From Campylobacteraceae bacterium (lineage in GTDB: Bacteria; Campylobacterota; Campylobacteria; Campylobacterales; Sulfurovaceae): a stretch of DNA of 9,402 nt. Location of the stretch: assembly GCA_026982175.1 (NCBI GenBank), contig JALSHP010000358.1, forward strand, positions 1 through 9,402, written 5' to 3'. The notes beneath the pieces were generated by a model that was not told the DNA's origin, did no database searches, and saw only the letters and a list, made by a program, of their open reading frames with translations. Both the position numbers and the translations under genes were made by a program. Shown here one piece after another: positions 5,715 to 9,402 of this stretch (position 1 is the stretch's first letter; each line of letters begins with the position of its first letter).

Positions 5715-6956
5715 ATGAGCGTAGATAAAGAAGAATCCGTAAAAAAACTCTTTACGGCTGAAAGTGCAAAAGTAGATACCAATAAAGGGGATGCTTACTA
5801 TACTGATTTGTATGCCTCTTGTCAAAAGAGGATTGAGGAGTTAGAAAAATTAGCTCCTCTTAATAACCGTCCAGATTTTACTCAAAGTATAGAAGAGCAA
5901 GGTTTAGAGAGACGTGATTTCTTGAAGTGGGCTTCAGCTACAACAGCGATGTTGATGCTTCCTGCTTCATTTACACCATTGGTTGCACAAGCAGCAGTGC
6001 TTATGAACAGAGTCCCTGTTATTTGGGTAGAACTTCAAGATTGTGCAGGTAACTCTGAAGCACTTTTACGTTCAGATGGACCAAAGATTGATGAGATTAT
6101 TTTAGACATTATCTCACTTGAATTTCATGAAACGCTTCAAGCTGCTTCTGGTCATCAAGCTGAGAAGCAGATGGACGAAGCGATGGAACATTTTGATGGT
6201 AAATATCTACTTTTTGTAGAGGGTTCAATTCCTCTTGGAATGAATGGTCAATATGGAACCATTGGGGCAAAGGGTGAGACTTTTGAAGAGCATTTACACC
6301 GTGCAGCAAAAGGAGCAGCCGCTGTCGTAGCTGTGGGTTCTTGTGCAACATTTGGTGGTATTCCAGCAGCTGCTCCAAACCCTACAGATGCTGTAGGTGT
6401 GATGGATGTTGTAAAAGGTAAGCCAATTATTAACATTCCTGCCTGTCCTGCTAACCCATCAAATATGGTTGGGGTTATCTTACACTATGTATTGACAGGA
6501 AGCATTCCTGAACTTGATTCACTTTTACGTCCTAAGTTTGCATTTGGTTATAGAATTCATGACAACTGTGAGAGACGTGCACACTTTGATGCAGGTGAGT
6601 ATGTAGAAGAGTGGGGAGATGAGGGAGCTAAAAACAACTTCTGTCTTTATAAAGTAGGATGTAAAGGTCCAATGACCTTTAACAACTGTTCTATTATTCG
6701 ATATAACGAAGGTGTGAACTGGCCTATTGGTGTAGGACGTGGGTGTATTGGATGTTCTGAACCAGACTTTTGGGACAAATACGCGTATGAGAGACCAATG
6801 GCAAATGCCAACATCAAAGCACCTACAGGTGGGGTTGAAAAAACCGTTGATGAGTTTGGTTTAGGATTGTTGACAGCCGCTGGTATTGGTATTGGTATCC
6901 ATGCAGCAGCTTCAGCAGTCGCAGGTAAGAAAGAAGAAGTAGAGGGAGAAGCATAA
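5715..6956 (+). CDS. hydA: Membrane-bound uptake [NiFe] hydrogenase small subunit (group 1)
   Basis: This 413-residue iron-sulfur subunit relays electrons from HydB to the membrane cytochrome HydC. It has a twin-arginine signal, RRDFLK at 66-71, then a hydrophobic stretch (TTAMLMLPASFTPLV) and a likely cleavage near AQA at about 93, so it is exported folded with HydB. The signal is preceded by an unusually long 65-residue N-region. Cluster ligands: proximal C110, C210 and C244; distal H282, C285, C310 and C316; medial C325, C344 and C347. The proximal motif is CAGN (110-113) rather than CxxC, so N113 replaces a Cys. A C-terminal hydrophobic helix (about 381-404, with H396) anchors the subunit and may contribute a heme ligand. 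AGAAGGAG sits 6 nt before the ATG. The stop overlaps the hydB start by one base (TAATG). Confidence 0.95.
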   Translation: MSVDKEESVKKLFTAESAKVDTNKGDAYYTDLYASCQKRIEELEKLAPLNNRPDFTQSIEEQGLERRDFLKWASATTAMLMLPASFTPLVAQAAVLMNRVPVIWVELQDCAGNSEALLRSDGPKIDEIILDIISLEFHETLQAASGHQAEKQMDEAMEHFDGKYLLFVEGSIPLGMNGQYGTIGAKGETFEEHLHRAAKGAAAVVAVGSCATFGGIPAAAPNPTDAVGVMDVVKGKPIINIPACPANPSNMVGVILHYVLTGSIPELDSLLRPKFAFGYRIHDNCERRAHFDAGEYVEEWGDEGAKNNFCLYKVGCKGPMTFNNCSIIRYNEGVNWPIGVGRGCIGCSEPDFWDKYAYERPMANANIKAPTGGVEKTVDEFGLGLLTAAGIGIGIHAAASAVAGKKEEVEGEA

Positions 6957-8881
6957 TGTCAGAAAATAACGCAACAGTTGAAGCAAAAACTGAAACCACT
7001 GAAACTACTGAAATAGTGGAAACAAAAGAGGAACATGCCCAAACATCGGCACATGGTAGTGATGGGAATTTTCATCAAACTGATGCCAATGGAAACAAAC
7101 ATATTATTGTTGACCCTATTACACGAATTGAAGGGCATTTAAGAATTGAAGCTGTTATTGACAAAGATAACACCATTATTGATGCGTGGTCTTCTTCTAC
7201 GATGTTTAGAGGGATTGAGACCATTGTAAAAAACAGAGACCCTAGAGATGTTGGGTTAATGACCATGCGTATTTGTGGTGTTTGTACAGGGACACACTAT
7301 CAAAGAAGTATTGAAGCTGTTGAAGATGCCTTTAATGTGACCATTCCTAAAAATGCAAGAATTGTACGTAACCTTATTCAAGGTTCACTGCAAGTGCATG
7401 ATCACTTTGTACATTTTTATCATTTACACGCATTGGATTTTGTGGATATTATCTCTGCCACCAAAGCAGACCCTAAAAAAACAGCCGAAGAAGCTGAAAA
7501 ATGGGCAGAAGTAGCAGGAACAACACCTTACATCTCTGGTCATACAGCTTTTAAAGAGGTTCAAGACCGAATTGTTAAGTTTGCTAAAGAGGGTCGTTTG
7601 GGTATCTTTGGAAACGGTTACTGGGGAAACAAAGGCTATAAGCTTACTCCAGAGCAAAACCTTATTGGGGTGGCTCACTACCTTAAAGGGCTAGATGTTC
7701 AAAGACGTATGTCTAAAATGCATGCACTCTTTGGTGGAAAATCACCACACCCACAATCCATTGTTGTGGGGGGAGTTACTTGTGTTCAAGACATTCAAAA
7801 CCCTGCACGTATTGCCCTTTTTCAAGAGTTATTACGTGAAACCAATGAGTTTGTTAAAAAAGCATACTTACCAGATATTTACATGGCTGGAACAGCCTAT
7901 GCAGCAGAAGCAACTGATAACTCTCAATCATTCCATGGTACTAAACACAAAGGTACATTAGGAAAAGGTGTTGGTGGTTCTGGTGGTGGACTTCTTTCAT
8001 ACATGTCTTATGGTGACTTTAGACTCGATGATACAGGATTCTACAAGTCAGCACTTTTCTTACCACAAGGTTTAGTTCTTGACGGTGACATTAGCAAAGT
8101 ACATGAGCTAGATGAAGACAAAATTACGGAAGATGTAACGCACTCATGGTTTGAGGGAACAGGTGCTCCAGAGCATCCTTATGTTGGAACAACCATTCCC
8201 GAGTACACAGGGCTTGAAAAGAAAGACGATGGCTATGCTTATCTTAAAACAGAAGGGAAATACTCTTGGATTAAGTCGCCACTTTATGATGGTCGTAAAG
8301 TAGAAGTTGGACCTCTTGCTCGTATGGTGGTTGGTTATGTAAAAGGTGACAAAAACATCACTAAATATGTAGGTAACTTCTTGAAACGTTCAGGTTTACC
8401 AATTACGGTTCTTTTCTCAACTGTGGGAAGAACAGCAGCACGTGCCATTGAAACTGAAATGATAGGTGATGCCATGGTAGAATGGGCAGCAGAGTTGGCT
8501 AAAAATGCAGCTTCTGGTGACCTGAGTACATGGACAGAGTTTGACTTTGATGAAGTAAGTAAAGATTGTAAAGGTCGTGGTATGGCTGAAGCACCAAGAG
8601 GGTCTTTGGGGCATTGGATTGTCATTAAAGATGGTTTAGTGAAAAACTTCCAAGCGGTTGTTCCTTCAACTTGGAATGCAGGACCACGTGGACCAAACGG
8701 TGAGATTGGTGCTTATGAAGCGTCGCTCATTGGAACAAAGGTGGCAAACCCTGAAGAGCCTTTAGAAATCATCCGAACGGTTCATAGTTTTGACCCATGT
8801 ATTGCTTGTGCTGTACACGTGATGGACACCAAAGGTAAGGAGTTAGCTGTTTACAAAGTTGACCCTACCTGTGCATTCTAA
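6956..8881 (+). CDS. hydB: Membrane-bound uptake [NiFe] hydrogenase large subunit (group 1)
   Basis: This 641-residue catalytic subunit oxidises H2 at a Ni-Fe centre. The core begins with DPITRIEGH (53-61). Ni ligands are C107/C110 (RICGVC) and C615/C618 (DPCIACAVH). EAPRG (545-549) includes the active-site canopy arginine R548. A maturation protease should cut after H621 and release a 20-residue tail ending in DPTCAF. Typical epsilonproteobacterial HydB is near 570-590 residues. Most of the excess is an N-terminal extension of about 48 residues, rich in Thr and Glu and probably disordered, ahead of the usual start of the family. It has no signal of its own and should be exported through the Tat signal of HydA. 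Its ATG overlaps the hydA stop, with AGGGAG just upstream, so translation is coupled. An intact maturation protease and Hyp proteins must lie outside the window. Confidence 0.95.
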   Translation: MSENNATVEAKTETTETTEIVETKEEHAQTSAHGSDGNFHQTDANGNKHIIVDPITRIEGHLRIEAVIDKDNTIIDAWSSSTMFRGIETIVKNRDPRDVGLMTMRICGVCTGTHYQRSIEAVEDAFNVTIPKNARIVRNLIQGSLQVHDHFVHFYHLHALDFVDIISATKADPKKTAEEAEKWAEVAGTTPYISGHTAFKEVQDRIVKFAKEGRLGIFGNGYWGNKGYKLTPEQNLIGVAHYLKGLDVQRRMSKMHALFGGKSPHPQSIVVGGVTCVQDIQNPARIALFQELLRETNEFVKKAYLPDIYMAGTAYAAEATDNSQSFHGTKHKGTLGKGVGGSGGGLLSYMSYGDFRLDDTGFYKSALFLPQGLVLDGDISKVHELDEDKITEDVTHSWFEGTGAPEHPYVGTTIPEYTGLEKKDDGYAYLKTEGKYSWIKSPLYDGRKVEVGPLARMVVGYVKGDKNITKYVGNFLKRSGLPITVLFSTVGRTAARAIETEMIGDAMVEWAAELAKNAASGDLSTWTEFDFDEVSKDCKGRGMAEAPRGSLGHWIVIKDGLVKNFQAVVPSTWNAGPRGPNGEIGAYEASLIGTKVANPEEPLEIIRTVHSFDPCIACAVHVMDTKGKELAVYKVDPTCAF

Positions 8882-8892
8882 AGGAGGCTGTT

Positions 8893-9402
8893 ATGTCTAA
8901 AGCAGAATACAAAGAGGTCAAACGTATGACCCCAGCGATGAGAATTATTCACTGGGTCAATGTTTTTTCAATGATTGTGGCAGTTGCCACAGGTCTTTAC
9001 ATTGCAGCTCCATATTATCAGACACTCATTGCTGATGGAGCGGTGGACAAATATGTCATGGCATGGAACAGATGGGGTCACTTTATGGTGGCGATTATCT
9101 TTGATGTTACATCGATTATTATTGCTTATCTATTTTTCTTTTCACGTTTTGAGAAGCCTTGGAAAAAGGTCATTCCCACAGGACAAAACGTTAAAGAATT
9201 TGGAGAAGTGCTTTTAAATCTTGTGACACTAAACCGAAGAAAGAAGTTTGACTCAACGCATAGTGATAGTTTTAACAGTGTCTATTTTCTAATTTTTCAC
9301 TTGCTGTTAGCATGGATGCTAATTACAGGACTACAACTCTATGTTCAAATCTTCCCACATGGAGACAGTAGTATCGGTCGATGGTGGCCATGGATGCTTC
9401 AT
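8893..9402 (+). CDS. hydC: Hydrogenase cytochrome b subunit, N-terminal 170 residues (3' end outside window)
   Basis: The frame is open from ATG at 8893 to the window end with no stop, so the gene is cut off. Full-length relatives are roughly 220-240 residues. The protein should be a diheme cytochrome b that anchors HydAB and passes electrons to menaquinone. Visible features: a first helix starting at IIHWVNVFSMIVAVATGLY with H20 as a likely heme b ligand; H63 in the second helix (WGHFMVAIIF); and a third helix with H136 (LIFHLLLAWMLITGL). The C-terminal heme ligands would lie beyond the window. An AGGAGG Shine-Dalgarno sits in the 11-bp gap after hydB, so it belongs to the hydABC operon. Confidence 0.93.
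   Translation, partial: MSKAEYKEVKRMTPAMRIIHWVNVFSMIVAVATGLYIAAPYYQTLIADGAVDKYVMAWNRWGHFMVAIIFDVTSIIIAYLFFFSRFEKPWKKVIPTGQNVKEFGEVLLNLVTLNRRKKFDSTHSDSFNSVYFLIFHLLLAWMLITGLQLYVQIFPHGDSSIGRWWPWMLH

Noticed and set aside
6109..8625. Several minus-strand open frames across hydA and hydB
   Set aside because: They lie opposite strongly conserved genes and show no motif or start signal; they are by-products of codon composition.
8975..9217. An 80-residue + strand open frame inside the cytochrome b gene
   Set aside because: It is out of frame with hydC, which is clearly coding by its helices and heme ligands, and it has no ribosome binding site.
1..9402. CRISPR arrays, tRNA or rRNA genes, transposases
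   Set aside because: No regularly spaced repeats, cloverleaf-like segments or transposase motifs were seen on either strand.

Overview
The window is AT-rich DNA with every gene on the + strand. It looks like a piece of a Campylobacterota (epsilonproteobacterial) chromosome, most likely a sulfur- or hydrogen-oxidising genus related to Sulfurimonas, Sulfurovum or Arcobacter. I infer this from the style of the HydA/HydB/HydC proteins, the low GC content and the short, tightly packed operons. The genus is a guess.

Layout. (1) Positions 2-271 hold the C-terminal end of an unrecognised protein, cut by the window edge. (2) Positions 275-1159 and 3077-4369 encode the small and large subunits of a cytoplasmic group 2 (HupUV / cyanobacterial-type) [NiFe] hydrogenase. 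The small subunit has no Tat signal, and the large subunit has no C-terminal maturation peptide. (3) Between these two subunit genes sits a complete type II restriction-modification pair: a C5-cytosine methyltransferase (1243-2301) overlapping an Eco47II-type endonuclease (2298-3071). (4) Positions 4370-4793 are intergenic. They hold a 90-bp inverted-repeat element, a 41-codon ORF with a very strong Shine-Dalgarno sequence, and several copies of a palindromic operator-like motif. (5) Positions 4794-5558 encode a small membrane c-type cytochrome. (6) Positions 5715-9402 hold a membrane-bound, periplasm-facing uptake hydrogenase operon: hydA (Tat-exported small subunit), hydB (large subunit) and hydC (cytochrome b anchor, cut by the window end).

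How the parts may work together. HydABC is expected to oxidise H2 in the periplasm and pass electrons through the cytochrome b HydC to quinone. The c-type cytochrome gene just upstream appears to be controlled by the same factor: the motif TGAATR-N2-YATTCA occurs around both putative promoters, in pairs spaced 44-45 bp centre to centre. The group 2 enzyme could be an H2 sensor or a low-potential soluble hydrogenase; the sequence alone does not decide which. The restriction-modification cassette looks like a later insertion into the group 2 gene pair. The hexamer TATGAT is present at both junctions, at the exact place where the large-subunit start codon lies.

Most notable observations: the restriction-modification insertion with a possible ancestral overlapping start; the shared operator motif; Asn in place of a proximal-cluster Cys in both hydrogenase small subunits; and the small ORF whose ribosome binding site can pair with a competing upstream segment.
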